Notes under the pieces: model-generated | What the model was told of the DNA's origin: nothing | Databases searched by the model: none | Seen by the model: the letters and a program-made list of their open reading frames with translations, nothing else | NCBI GenBank assembly: GCA_947378275.1 | Contig: CANCJD010000007.1 | Coordinates: 1-32,643 of the forward strand | DNA: 32,643 bases | Direction of reading: 5' to 3' | Origin: Comamonadaceae bacterium | Lineage (GTDB): Bacteria; Pseudomonadota; Gammaproteobacteria; Burkholderiales; Burkholderiaceae_C | Shown here: positions 1 through 8,319 of the stretch, piece by piece | Position numbering within the stretch: the stretch's first letter is position 1 | Layout: each line of letters begins with the position of its first letter | Made by a program: the position numbers and the translations under genes

Positions 1-1794
1 AACACTTTAGCCGCACCAGCCTTACACCCCATCAACCACCGGGGTCCCTTGGACTGGCAGCGGCTGATTGCCTGGTTGCAGGCGGACGGTACGGTGTCTG
101 CCGACGAAGCCGCACGCGCCAGCGCGCGCTGTGCCCAAGGCGAGAGCGCGCAGCACCCTGTGCTGCGCTTGGCCAGCTTGGGCATGCGCCGCGCCGTCGA
201 TCAAAAAATCTTGGACGCCGAAGCGCTTTTGGCTTGGCTGGCGCCGCGCGCCGGGCTGGCTTATTTACGCATTGATCCGCTCAAGGTGGACGTAAGCAAG
301 GTGGCCGAAGCCTTTACCGCCGCCTACGCCCAGCGCCACAAAGTGCTGCCGGTGGCCATGAGCGCCACGGAGATTGTGGTGGCCACCTGCGAGCCTTTTG
401 CCACCGACTGGCTGGTTGAGGTGGAGCGCCAGTCGCGCCGCCGGGTGCGGCTGGTGGTGGCCAACCCACAGGACATTGCGCGCTATACCGCCGAGTTTTA
501 TGCATTGGCGCATTCGGTACGCACCGCCCTGAAGAATGGCAACCAGACGCGCGTGAGCTTTGAGCAACTGGTGGAACTGGGCAAAACCAACAAGCAACTC
601 GACGCCAATGACCAAAGCGTGGTGATGGTGGTGGACTGGTTGTGGCAGTACGCTTTTGACATGCGCGCCAGCGACATTCACCTCGAACCCCGGCGCGAAC
701 AGTGCGTGATCCGCTTTCGCATTGACGGCGTGCTGCATCCGGTCTACCAGTTGCCGCCGGCGGTGATGCTGGCCATGACCTCGCGTATCAAGATCTTGGC
801 ACGCATGGACGTGATCGAGCGCCGCCGCCCGCAGGACGGCCGCATCAAAACCCGCGACGCCAAAGGCAACGAGATCGAGATGCGCCTGTCCACGCTGCCC
901 ACCGCCTTTGGCGAAAAAATGGTGATGCGCATCTTTGACCCCGAAAACACGGTCAAAGACCTTGACGCCCTGGGCTTTGCAGCCCACGATGCCCAACGAT
1001 GGGAGGCGCTGCTGAAAAAACCGCACGGCATTATTTTGGTGACCGGCCCGACCGGCTCGGGCAAGACCACCACGCTGTATTCCACCCTCAAACGGGTTGC
1101 CACTGAAGAAATCAACGTCAGCACGGTGGAAGACCCGATCGAGATGATCGAGCCGTCTTTCAACCAGACGCAGGTGCAGCCGCAGCTCGACTTCAGCTTT
1201 GCCCAGGGCGTGCGCGCCCTGATGCGCCAGGACCCGGACGTCATCATGGTGGGCGAAATCCGCGATTTAGAGACCGCCGAAATGGCGGTGCAGGCGGCGC
1301 TGACCGGGCACCTGGTGTTTTCCACCCTGCACACCAACGACGCGCCATCGGCCATGACGCGCCTGATTGAGCTGGGTATTCCGGCGTATTTGATCAATGC
1401 CACGCTGTTGGGCGTACTGGCCCAACGTTTGGTGCGTACCCTGTGCGCGAGTTGCAGCGTGCCCGACCCCGATGCGCCACTTGATGGTCTGGCTGCTGCT
1501 GTCAAGCCATGGTCCTTGAACGGCAGTTACCGGCCTTTCAAGGCCGTGGGTTGCGTCGAGTGCCGTATGACAGGGTTTCGGGGGCGCATGGGCTTGTACG
1601 AATTGCTCGTGGTGTCTGAGCCGCTCAAGGCCTTGGTCAATGCCCAACCAGACATCGAAGTCCTGCGCCGCCAGGCAGTGGCCGACGGCATGCAGCCGCT
1701 GCGGCTTGCCGGCGCCCTGCGGGTGGCTGAAGGCCGCACGGTGCTGGAAGAAGTGCTGAGCGCGACACCGAATGTGAGCGACGGCAAAGCCTGA
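1..1794 (+). CDS. GspE/PulE-family secretion/pilus ATPase (5' end at or beyond window edge)
   Basis: Hexameric cytoplasmic ATPase of the GspE/PilB superfamily, which powers assembly of type II secretion pseudopili or type IV pili. The frame is open to base 1, so the TTG at base 49 used by the ORF track is probably internal. The upstream residues (NTLAAPALHP...) look like a natural N-terminus, and the start should be just outside the window. Numbered from the TTG: an N-terminal MshEN/GspE-N-like region lies at about 1-150. The Walker A motif GPTGSGKT is at 333-340, the Walker B/Asp-box region DPDVIMVGEIRD at 395-406, and FSTLHTND follows. A four-cysteine zinc module (C466, C469, C502, C505) is typical of GspE and some PilB proteins. 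No other secretion gene lies downstream, so GspE versus PilB cannot be settled here. The family call is firm; the pathway is open. Confidence 0.93.
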   Translation, partial: NTLAAPALHPINHRGPLDWQRLIAWLQADGTVSADEAARASARCAQGESAQHPVLRLASLGMRRAVDQKILDAEALLAWLAPRAGLAYLRIDPLKVDVSKVAEAFTAAYAQRHKVLPVAMSATEIVVATCEPFATDWLVEVERQSRRRVRLVVANPQDIARYTAEFYALAHSVRTALKNGNQTRVSFEQLVELGKTNKQLDANDQSVVMVVDWLWQYAFDMRASDIHLEPRREQCVIRFRIDGVLHPVYQLPPAVMLAMTSRIKILARMDVIERRRPQDGRIKTRDAKGNEIEMRLSTLPTAFGEKMVMRIFDPENTVKDLDALGFAAHDAQRWEALLKKPHGIILVTGPTGSGKTTTLYSTLKRVATEEINVSTVEDPIEMIEPSFNQTQVQPQLDFSFAQGVRALMRQDPDVIMVGEIRDLETAEMAVQAALTGHLVFSTLHTNDAPSAMTRLIELGIPAYLINATLLGVLAQRLVRTLCASCSVPDPDAPLDGLAAAVKPWSLNGSYRPFKAVGCVECRMTGFRGRMGLYELLVVSEPLKALVNAQPDIEVLRRQAVADGMQPLRLAGALRVAEGRTVLEEVLSATPNVSDGKA

Positions 1795-1845
1795 TTTCCA
1801 GGGTGCACAATGGCACCATTTACCGAGAAGCCAAAACAAAAAACT

Positions 1846-2340
1846 ATGAACATAAAAAGCCAGAAAGACTTTTTCTCGGGGTTGATGTTTATGACGGCAG
1901 GCGTGGCCTTTGTGTGGGCGGCGAGTGGCTATCCCATAGGCCAGGGTGCGCGCATGGGGCCGGGCTACTTTCCCCTGGTTTTAGGCGTGGTGTTGACGCT
2001 ATTGGGCGCCATGATCACATTCACATCGCTTGTGGTGGAAACGGTGGACGGGGACAAAATTGGCAGTTTCGCCTGGAAACCGCTGATTTTTATCATTGCA
2101 GCCAATCTGGTGTTCGGCGCTGCGCTGGGGGGATTGCCCAGTATCGGACTACCGCCTATGGGCTTGATCGTGGGCATCTTTGCGCTTACCTTCATCGCCA
2201 GCAACGCGGGCGAAGAGTTCAAGTTCAAGGAGGTGACCCTTCTGGCCAGCGTTTTGGCGGTTCTGAGTTATGCGGCATTCATTTTGCTGCTGCAGTTGCA
2301 GTTGCAGTTGCCGGTTTGGCCAAGCTTCGTCAAAGTCTAA
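1846..2340 (+). CDS. tctB: Tripartite tricarboxylate transporter small membrane subunit TctB
   Basis: Small membrane subunit of a tripartite tricarboxylate transporter (TTT), a secondary uptake system for carboxylates. It is 164 aa with about four hydrophobic segments. Near the N-terminus it has the family's typical stretch, a short polar start MNIKSQKDFFSG, then a membrane helix, then GARMGPGYFP. The ATG at 1846 is preferred because the protein then starts directly before the conserved segment. An in-frame ATG at 1810 would add 12 polar residues; neither start has a strong Shine-Dalgarno. The last codons contain an in-frame TGCAGT hexamer repeat encoding alternating Leu-Gln. It ends 10 bp before tctA, so the two are surely co-transcribed. 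The substrate cannot be read from the sequence. Confidence 0.88.
   Translation: MNIKSQKDFFSGLMFMTAGVAFVWAASGYPIGQGARMGPGYFPLVLGVVLTLLGAMITFTSLVVETVDGDKIGSFAWKPLIFIIAANLVFGAALGGLPSIGLPPMGLIVGIFALTFIASNAGEEFKFKEVTLLASVLAVLSYAAFILLLQLQLQLPVWPSFVKV
2291..2311 (+). repeat. Hexanucleotide tandem repeat (TGCAGT) x3 plus partial copy
   Basis: Three perfect TGCAGT copies and a partial TGC lie inside the 3' end of tctB and encode alternating Leu and Gln in the last hydrophobic segment. Gain or loss of a unit would keep the frame and change the protein by two residues. Confidence 0.8.
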
Positions 2341-2350
2341 GGGGCGCTTC

Positions 2351-3862
2351 ATGGATTTGTTTAACAACCTGGCACTTGGCTTTGGCGTGGCTTTTACGCT
2401 GCCCAACTTGATGTACGCGTTCGTGGGTTGCCTGCTGGGCACCCTGATAGGGGTTCTGCCCGGCATTGGCCCCTTGGCGACCATTGCCATGCTCTTGCCC
2501 GCAACCTATTCCTTGCCACCCGTGGCCGCGCTGATCATGCTGGCTGGTATTTACTATGGCGCGCAGTATGGCGGCTCAACTACCGCGATCTTGGTTAACT
2601 TGCCCGGTGAATCTTCGTCCGTGGTGACGGTGATTGACGGTTACCAGATGGCGCGCCAAGGGAGGGCCGGTCCGGCGCTGGCAGCCGCGGGCCTGGGGTC
2701 GTTTTTTGCCGGCTGCGTGGGCACACTGATTTTGGCGGCCTTTGCGGCGCCCTTGACCGAGTTGGCCTTCAAGTTTGGCCCGGCAGAGTATTTTTCGCTC
2801 ATGATTTTGGGCCTGATTGGCGCCGTGGTGTTGGCGTCGGGCTCATTGATCAAGGCCGTTGCCATGATCGTGCTGGGCCTGTTGCTGGGTATGGTGGGCA
2901 CCGATGTGAATTCGGGGGTGGCGCGCTTTAGCTTCGATGTGGCCGAACTGACCGATGGCATCGGCTTTATCGTGATTGCCATGGGCGTGTTTGGCTACGG
3001 AGAAATCATCAGCAATCTGTCCAAGCATGAAAGCGAGCGCGAGGTATTTACTGCATCAGTCGCGGGTCTGGTGCCGACCAAAGAAGACTTCAGAAACATG
3101 GTTCCGGCCATATTGCGCGGAACGGCATTGGGTTCTTTGCTGGGAATTTTGCCCGGAGGTGGTGCGGTGATGGCGGCGTTTGCGGCTTACACGCTGGAGA
3201 AGAAAACCACGCTGCGCCCGGGCGAACTCCCATTCGGAAAAGGCAATATTCGCGGCGTGGCGGCCCCCGAAGCCGCCAACAACGCAGGTGCGCAAACCTC
3301 CTTTATTCCCCTGCTGACCTTGGGTATTCCACCTAACGCGGTGATGGCGCTGATGGTGGGCGCGATGACCATTCACAACATTCAGCCCGGACCGCAGGTG
3401 ATGACCAACAACCCTGAATTGTTCTGGGGCCTGATTGCGTCAATGTGGATTGGCAATCTGATGCTGGTGATACTGAATCTGCCGCTGATCGGCATCTGGA
3501 TCAAGCTGCTGAGCGTGCCTTACCGCTGGCTGTTTCCTTCCATCGTGTTGTTTTGCGCGATTGGCGTGTATTCGACCAACAACACCACGTTTGACATCTG
3601 GATGGTGGGAATTTTTGGTTTCATTGGCTACATCTTTATCAAGCTGGGTGCCGAACCTGCGCCACTCTTGCTCGGCTTTATCCTGGGGCCGATGATGGAA
3701 GAGTACTTGCGCCGCGCGCTCTTGCTCTCGCGGGGTGACTGGAGCGTATTTGTGACACGTCCCCTGTCTGCGGGTCTGCTCGCTGCTTCGGCGGTGTTGC
3801 TGGCGATTGTGCTCATGCCTTCGGTCAAGGCCAAACGCGAAGAAGCCTTCGTCGAGGATTGA
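2351..3862 (+). CDS. tctA: Tripartite tricarboxylate transporter large membrane subunit TctA
   Basis: Large multi-span subunit of a TTT carboxylate transporter, 503 aa with about twelve hydrophobic segments. The start MDLFNNLALG at 2351 replaces the ORF-track start at 2270, whose extra residues are cysteine-rich and read out of frame from tctB. Family hallmarks are LPGIGPL at 36-42, GIYYGAQYG at 67-75, IDGYQM, and a second LPGGGAVMAAF segment reflecting the internal duplication of TctA. It lies 10 bp after tctB. No tctC (periplasmic Bug-type binding protein) is in the window; in Burkholderiales these are often encoded elsewhere. It is clearly paralogous to the second tctA at 12925. Confidence 0.95.
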   Translation: MDLFNNLALGFGVAFTLPNLMYAFVGCLLGTLIGVLPGIGPLATIAMLLPATYSLPPVAALIMLAGIYYGAQYGGSTTAILVNLPGESSSVVTVIDGYQMARQGRAGPALAAAGLGSFFAGCVGTLILAAFAAPLTELAFKFGPAEYFSLMILGLIGAVVLASGSLIKAVAMIVLGLLLGMVGTDVNSGVARFSFDVAELTDGIGFIVIAMGVFGYGEIISNLSKHESEREVFTASVAGLVPTKEDFRNMVPAILRGTALGSLLGILPGGGAVMAAFAAYTLEKKTTLRPGELPFGKGNIRGVAAPEAANNAGAQTSFIPLLTLGIPPNAVMALMVGAMTIHNIQPGPQVMTNNPELFWGLIASMWIGNLMLVILNLPLIGIWIKLLSVPYRWLFPSIVLFCAIGVYSTNNTTFDIWMVGIFGFIGYIFIKLGAEPAPLLLGFILGPMMEEYLRRALLLSRGDWSVFVTRPLSAGLLAASAVLLAIVLMPSVKAKREEAFVED

Positions 3863-3902
3863 ACGGCGCGCCTTCTTTGCTCCCGGCTTACGCATGTCGG
3901 AA

Positions 3903-3939
3903 ATAGGTTTTGGCAATAGGCCTCATTGAATCAATCAAC
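3903..3939 (+). promoter_or_regulatory. Candidate OxyR operator upstream of ahpC
   Basis: Four tetranucleotides occur at exactly the OxyR spacing: ATAG-N7-CAAT-N7-ATTG-N7-CAAC. Against the enterobacterial OxyR consensus (ATAG-N7-CTAT-N7-ATAG-N7-CTAT) 12 of 16 positions match, and the central CAAT/ATTG pair is a perfect dyad. The site abuts the expected -35 position of the -10 box at 3962, as expected for a LysR-type activator. OxyR control of ahpC is well established in other proteobacteria; binding here is inferred. Confidence 0.6.
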
Positions 3940-3961
3940 CCGCTGCATGGCTGAAGCGCCC

Positions 3962-3967
3962 TAGAAT
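3962..3967 (+). promoter_or_regulatory. Candidate ahpC -10 box
   Basis: TAGAAT matches the sigma-70 -10 consensus at five of six positions. No good -35 element lies 17 bp upstream, consistent with an activator-dependent promoter. The predicted start of transcription near 3974 gives a leader of about 40 nt. Confidence 0.5.
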
Positions 3968-4012
3968 TTGAACTGTTCATCCACCCACCTCCAACTTCTA
4001 GAGGAAATCACC

Positions 4013-4576
4013 ATGTCTTTGATCAACACCGCAGTCCAGGCTTTCAAGAACGAAGCGTTCCACAACGGCAAGTTCGTTACCGTCACCAACGAGTCCATCA
4101 AGGGCAAGTGGAACGTGTTTATTTTTATGCCTGCAGCATTCACCTTCAACTGCCCGACCGAAGTTGAAGACGCAGCCGACAACTACGCTGAATTCCAAAA
4201 AGCGGGCGCCGATGTCTACATCGTCACCACCGACACGCATTTCGCCCACAAGGTGTGGCACGAAACGTCTCCTGCGGTTGGCAAGGCCCAATTCGCCCTG
4301 ATCGGTGACCCCACCCACGCCCTGACCCGCGCGTTTGACGTACATATTGACGAAGAAGGCTTGGCATTGCGCGGCACCTTCATCATCAATCCCGAAGGTC
4401 ACATCAAGACCATGGAAGTGCATTCCAACGAAATCGCTCGTGACGTGAAGGAAACCTTGCGCAAGCTCAAGGCTGCGCAGTACACCGCAGCCCACCCCGG
4501 CCAGGTGTGTCCCGCCAAGTGGAACGAAGGCGCCAAGACCATCACTCCGTCGCTGGACCTGGTCGGCAAGATCTAA
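4013..4576 (+). CDS. ahpC: Alkyl hydroperoxide reductase peroxiredoxin subunit AhpC
   Basis: Typical 2-Cys peroxiredoxin that reduces H2O2, organic peroxides and peroxynitrite in the cytoplasm and is recycled by AhpF. It is 187 aa, the same length as E. coli AhpC. The peroxidatic cysteine is C47 (FTFNCPTE) and the resolving cysteine C166 ([10 protein letters not shown]), and the C-terminus PSLDLVGKI is the family ending. The start [11 protein letters not shown] at 4013 has a strong Shine-Dalgarno (GAGGAAA) upstream; the ORF-track start at 3968 lies in the leader. One departure from E. coli is [10 protein letters not shown] in place of FYPADFTFVC around the active site. A candidate OxyR site and -10 box precede it, and a hairpin terminator separates it from ahpF. 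Confidence 0.98.
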   Translation: MSLINTAVQAFKNEAFHNGKFVTVTNESIKGKWNVFIFMPAAFTFNCPTEVEDAADNYAEFQKAGADVYIVTTDTHFAHKVWHETSPAVGKAQFALIGDPTHALTRAFDVHIDEEGLALRGTFIINPEGHIKTMEVHSNEIARDVKETLRKLKAAQYTAAHPGQVCPAKWNEGAKTITPSLDLVGKI

Positions 4577-4618
4577 GCCACAGGCTGAGAAGTGCAGGGC
4601 GCTGCGGCGCGCCTGCCG

Positions 4619-4664
4619 GCCGGACAGCGTCCTGCGATGCGCAGCGGGCCGTCCGGCTTTTTTT
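4619..4664 (+). terminator. Intrinsic terminator/attenuator between ahpC and ahpF
   Basis: Outer stem GCCGGAC (4619-4625) pairs with GTCCGGC (4651-4657) and is followed by seven T residues (4658-4664). Inside the loop a second perfect stem CTGCG-ATG-CGCAG (4632-4644) forms. It has the shape of a rho-independent terminator 43 bp after ahpC, so ahpF is likely made by partial read-through or from its own promoter in 4665-4734. Confidence 0.75.
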
Positions 4665-4734
4665 ATGCCAAAAATGGGTGTGGCTTGCAGCCAATACGCA
4701 CCAGTTGCCCCCTTCAGAATCCAAAGGAACTCCT

Positions 4735-6321
4735 ATGCTTGACGACACACTTCAATCCCAGCTCGCGGCTTATCTTGAACGCGTGACGCTCCCGATGGAG
4801 ATCGTGGCGTCCATGGGGGACGACAGCAACTCCACCGAAATGCGCGAACTGCTAGAGACAATCCAGCGTCTGCGCAGCGACAAGATCAGCGTGCGATACG
4901 ACGGGCAAGACGCGCGCAAGCCCTCGTTTTCGCTCAAGCGCACAGGGTCAGACACCAGCTTGCGCTTTGCCGGACTGCCTTTGGGCCATGAATTCACCTC
5001 GTTGGTGCTGGCGCTCTTGTGGACCGGCGGCCACCCGCCCAAGGTGGAGCCAGACGTGATTGAGCAGATCAAGGGCTTGCGTCCCGAGCCCGGCAGCGAC
5101 TTCAATTTTGAGGTCTACATGAGCCTGACCTGCCACAACTGCCCCGACGTGGTGCAAGCCCTGAGCCTGATGGCCATTCTGAACCCCCACGTCAAGACCA
5201 CGGTGATCGAAGGCGGCGCCTTTCAAGACGAAGTGAACGCACGGGAAATCATGGCGGTGCCCAGTATTTACCTCAACGGCGCGTTGTTTGGCAACGGCCG
5301 CATGCTTGTGGAAGAAATTGTGGCCAAGCTCGACGCCGGCGCGGCCGACAAGGATGCCGCCAAGTTATCGGCCAAAGACCCGTTTGACGTGCTCATCGTC
5401 GGCGGCGGCCCGGCAGGCGCGGCCGCTGCGGTGTACGCCGCACGCAAAGGCATTCGCGTGGGCGTGGTGGCAGCGCGCTTTGGCGGGCAGGTAAACGACA
5501 CGCTGGCCATTGAAAACTACATCTCCGTGCTGGAAACCGACGGCCCCAAGTTTGCTGCCGCCATGGAAGCCCAAACCCGCGCTTACGGCGTGGACATCAT
5601 GAACCTGCAAGAGGCCGCCAAGCTGGTGCCCGCCACCCAGCCCGGCGGCCTGACCGAAGTGGTGCTGGCCAACGGCGGCAGCCTGAAGGCCAAGACCGTG
5701 ATTTTGTCTACCGGCGCGCGCTGGCGCAACGTCAACGTGCCCGGCGAATCCGAGTACAAAAACAAGGGCGTGGCCTATTGCCCGCATTGCGACGGCCCCT
5801 TGTTCAAGGGCAAGCGCACGGCGGTGATTGGCGGCGGCAACTCGGGCGTAGAGGCTGCCATTGACCTGGCCGGCATCGTGGCGCACGTGACGCTGGTGGA
5901 GTTTGCCGACCAGCTCAAGGCGGATGCGGTGCTGGTGAACAAGCTCAAGAGCCTGCCCAACGTCACTATCCACGCCAAGGCCCAAACGACGGAGATCACC
6001 GGTGCGCAGGGCAAGGTCAACGGCATGCGCTTCAAAGACCGGGCCACGGGCGCCGAGCATCTGGCGGACCTGGAGGGCGTGTTTGTGCAGATTGGCCTGA
6101 TTCCCAATACCGAGTGGGTCAAGGGCACGGTTGACCTGAGCAAGTTTGGAGAAATTGTGGTGGACGCCAAGGGCCACACCAATGTGCCTGGCGTGTTTGC
6201 CGCAGGCGACTGCACCACGGTGCCCTACAAGCAAATTGTGATTGCCGCGGGCGAGGGCGCCAAGGCCGCGCTCAGCGCCTTTGACCACCTGATACGCGCG
6301 CCGCTGCCCGTGACGGCTTAA
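4735..6321 (+). CDS. ahpF: Alkyl hydroperoxide reductase flavoprotein subunit AhpF
   Basis: NAD(P)H-dependent flavoprotein disulfide reductase that recycles oxidised AhpC. It is 528 aa (E. coli 521). The N-terminal tandem-thioredoxin-fold domain carries the CHNC redox pair (C133, C136). An FAD-binding Rossmann motif follows ([17 protein letters not shown], about 222-238), then the thioredoxin-reductase-like redox pair CPHC (C349, C352), a second nucleotide-binding motif ([10 protein letters not shown]), and a C-terminal FAD motif (VFAAGDCT). The start at 4735 has AAAGGAAC upstream; the ORF-track start at 4507 is inside ahpC. It converges on the NUDIX gene, with only 12 bp between the stop codons. 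Confidence 0.98.
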   Translation: MLDDTLQSQLAAYLERVTLPMEIVASMGDDSNSTEMRELLETIQRLRSDKISVRYDGQDARKPSFSLKRTGSDTSLRFAGLPLGHEFTSLVLALLWTGGHPPKVEPDVIEQIKGLRPEPGSDFNFEVYMSLTCHNCPDVVQALSLMAILNPHVKTTVIEGGAFQDEVNAREIMAVPSIYLNGALFGNGRMLVEEIVAKLDAGAADKDAAKLSAKDPFDVLIVGGGPAGAAAAVYAARKGIRVGVVAARFGGQVNDTLAIENYISVLETDGPKFAAAMEAQTRAYGVDIMNLQEAAKLVPATQPGGLTEVVLANGGSLKAKTVILSTGARWRNVNVPGESEYKNKGVAYCPHCDGPLFKGKRTAVIGGGNSGVEAAIDLAGIVAHVTLVEFADQLKADAVLVNKLKSLPNVTIHAKAQTTEITGAQGKVNGMRFKDRATGAEHLADLEGVFVQIGLIPNTEWVKGTVDLSKFGEIVVDAKGHTNVPGVFAAGDCTTVPYKQIVIAAGEGAKAALSAFDHLIRAPLPVTA

Positions 6322-6333
6322 ATCTCCGGAGGC

Positions 6334-7194
6334 CTAGGCGAAGAGGGCGTCAAACCCGCCTTCGGCCTCAAAGCGCTTGTTGCGCCAGAACAGGCGCGAG
6401 GGGCCGGGCATGGCGCGCGCGCGCACCGAGTGCTGCGCGTCGCCGGGGTAGCAGATCACCCGTTCGCCGTCCTGGTTAAAAGCCTCGGGCATGATGACCG
6501 GCGGGGGGCGGCTGGCGGCCTCAGTCAGTGCGCTGGCCACCGTGGCGTGGCGCGAGAGCTGCGCCAGGCTCATGATCTGCGGCGGAGCCAACTCGATTTC
6601 ACGGTCCCAGTATTGCTGCAGCGCGGTGCGGGGTTGGAGCCAGGCGCTCTCAGTGGCTTCGACGTTGTCGTGTGCGGCCAGCTGGCCCTCGGGCATGGCA
6701 GCGATAAAAAACCGGGTGTCGAAGCGCTTGTTGGTGACCGAGGGCATAAGCGGCGTGATCCAGCGTGTCCAGGGCTGCACCGCGCTGGTGTGCAGGCGCA
6801 GTTGCTGGGCGGCAAGCCGCGCATGAAAGTCTGGTGCCGCAGCGGCGGTGCTGGTGCCCGTCCCGGTGCCGCTGGCAAACAGCACGCCAGATTCTTCGAA
6901 CGTCTCGCGCAGAGCGGCGACAAACAGTCCGCAGGCGGTGGCCTGGTCGGTGCCAGATTCACCCAGCGCTGCGTGCAGCAGCGCCGCGTCGCGGTCAAAG
7001 TGTGCGTGGTGGGCGGCGTCGCAGTCAGCGGTGTCCAACTTGCCGCCTGGAAAGACGTAAGCGCCACCCAACACGTCGGACAAGCCATGGCGCTTGACCA
7101 AAAACACTTCCAGCCCTTGGGTGCCGTCGCGCAGCATGACTACGGTGGCCGCGTCGCGCGGGGGCAGGGTGGGGATTTCGGAGTTGAGTTCCAT
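6334..7194 (-). CDS. NUDIX hydrolase, NUDT19/NUDT7-like
   Basis: Mg-dependent pyrophosphohydrolase. It is 286 aa from the ATG at 7194 (a GTG at 7203 is possible; neither has a clear Shine-Dalgarno). The Nudix box is split: the Gly part FPGGK is at 48-52 and the catalytic helix RETFEESGV at 96-104, with about 40 residues between them. That is far longer than the canonical GX5EX7REUXEEXGU spacing. Such an insertion is characteristic of the NUDT7/NUDT19 acyl-CoA diphosphatase-like branch, so a CoA-ester or nucleotide-derivative substrate is plausible but unproven. A Gly-Thr/Ala low-complexity stretch follows at about 108-120. It is divergent from the SDR gene at 7305 and convergent with ahpF. 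Confidence 0.85.
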   Translation of the reverse strand: MELNSEIPTLPPRDAATVVMLRDGTQGLEVFLVKRHGLSDVLGGAYVFPGGKLDTADCDAAHHAHFDRDAALLHAALGESGTDQATACGLFVAALRETFEESGVLFASGTGTGTSTAAAAPDFHARLAAQQLRLHTSAVQPWTRWITPLMPSVTNKRFDTRFFIAAMPEGQLAAHDNVEATESAWLQPRTALQQYWDREIELAPPQIMSLAQLSRHATVASALTEAASRPPPVIMPEAFNQDGERVICYPGDAQHSVRARAMPGPSRLFWRNKRFEAEGGFDALFA

Positions 7195-7220
7195 GCGTGT
7201 CACATTCGTTGCGTGGGTAA

Positions 7221-7249
7221 TTGAGGCGGTAGCTGGCGTGCAGTAGAGT
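7221..7249 (+). promoter_or_regulatory. Weak candidate sigma-70 promoter for the SDR gene
   Basis: TTGAGG (7221-7226), a 17-bp spacer and TAGAGT (7244-7249) match the consensus at four of six positions each, in the divergent gap before the SDR gene at 7305. Confidence 0.3.
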
Positions 7250-7304
7250 CAGCCTTTTGTTTTGGCGGCTGCGGCTGCCTTTTGCCACTTGATTGGAGAA
7301 TTTT

Positions 7305-8213
7305 ATGGCCCTGGACTTTAAAGACCGTGTAGCAATTGTGACCGGTGCCGGTGGTGGACTGGGTCGCCTGCACGCGCTGGCGCTGGCCAAGCGCGGTGCC
7401 AAAGTGGTCGTCAATGACCTGGGCGGCGCGCGTGACGGTTCCGGCGGTTCGGTGTCGGCGGCGCAGGCGGTGGTCGCAGAAATTGAAGCGGCTGGCGGCG
7501 TGGCCATGGCCAACGGAGCGTCTGTGACCGACTACGCGGCGGTGCAAGCCATGGTGCAAGCGGCGGTGGATGCCTGGGGCCGGGTGGATATTTTGGTCAA
7601 TAACGCGGGCATCTTGCGCGACAAAAGCTTTGCCAAGATGGAGATCGACGACTTCCGCCTGGTGCTTGATGTGCACCTCATGGGCGCTGTGCACTGCACC
7701 AAGGCGGTCTGGCCGCATATGGTGGCGCAAAAGTACGGCCGGATTCTGATGACCACGTCGAGCAGCGGCTTGTATGGCAACTTTGGGCAAAGCAACTACG
7801 GCGCAGCCAAGATGGCACTGGTGGGGCTGATGCAAACGCTGTCGATTGAGGGCGCAAAAAGCAATATCCACGTCAACTGCCTGGCGCCCACGGCGGCCAC
7901 GCGCATGACTGAAGACCTGATGCCGCCCCAGATTCTGGAAGCCCTCAAGCCCGAAGCCGTGGTGCCCGCCATGCTGGTGCTCGTGGCCCAGGACGCGCCC
8001 ACCCGCACGATTTTGTGCGCGGGCGCGGGCAGCGTGGAGGCAGCGCAAGTCACGCTGACCCAAGGCGTCTGGATGGGCCTGGGCAGCGACGCGCCTGAGC
8101 AGTTGCAAGCGCAGTTGGCGCAGGTAAGCGACGGCCACGACGCTGCAGTGCCCGCCAGCGGTGCAGCCCAAGGCGCCCTTGAGATTGGCCGCGCCAGCAA
8201 ACATCTGGCCTGA
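7305..8213 (+). CDS. SDR-family oxidoreductase, (3R)-hydroxyacyl-CoA dehydrogenase-like
   Basis: NAD(P)-dependent short-chain dehydrogenase, 302 aa. The cofactor motif TGAGGGLG is at 13-20, NNAG follows, and the catalytic set is S152, Y165, K169 (YGAAK). The sequence around the cofactor site (KVVVNDLGGARDGSG) and the C-terminal extension resemble the dehydrogenase domain of peroxisomal multifunctional enzyme type 2 (HSD17B4), which oxidises 3-hydroxyacyl-CoA. A role in fatty-acid or sterol side-chain oxidation is therefore the best guess. The start at 7305 has GGAG seven bases upstream; the track's TTG at 7293 overlaps that Shine-Dalgarno. The substrate is unproven. Confidence 0.88.
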   Translation: MALDFKDRVAIVTGAGGGLGRLHALALAKRGAKVVVNDLGGARDGSGGSVSAAQAVVAEIEAAGGVAMANGASVTDYAAVQAMVQAAVDAWGRVDILVNNAGILRDKSFAKMEIDDFRLVLDVHLMGAVHCTKAVWPHMVAQKYGRILMTTSSSGLYGNFGQSNYGAAKMALVGLMQTLSIEGAKSNIHVNCLAPTAATRMTEDLMPPQILEALKPEAVVPAMLVLVAQDAPTRTILCAGAGSVEAAQVTLTQGVWMGLGSDAPEQLQAQLAQVSDGHDAAVPASGAAQGALEIGRASKHLA

Positions 8214-8319
8214 AGTGGCGCGTGGGAGGGGTGTGCGGGGGCGCTTGTAATAGCCCGCTTGCGCCCCATATGCACACGACTGTGCTAACTTCACAGCGTT
8301 GAATGGATTTTGAGGGCCT

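Noticed and set aside
8238-8285. Two small inverted repeats before gshA as a possible riboswitch or operator
   Set aside because: The arms are 5-7 bp, do not match any riboswitch or regulator motif I know, and such repeats are common by chance at this GC content.
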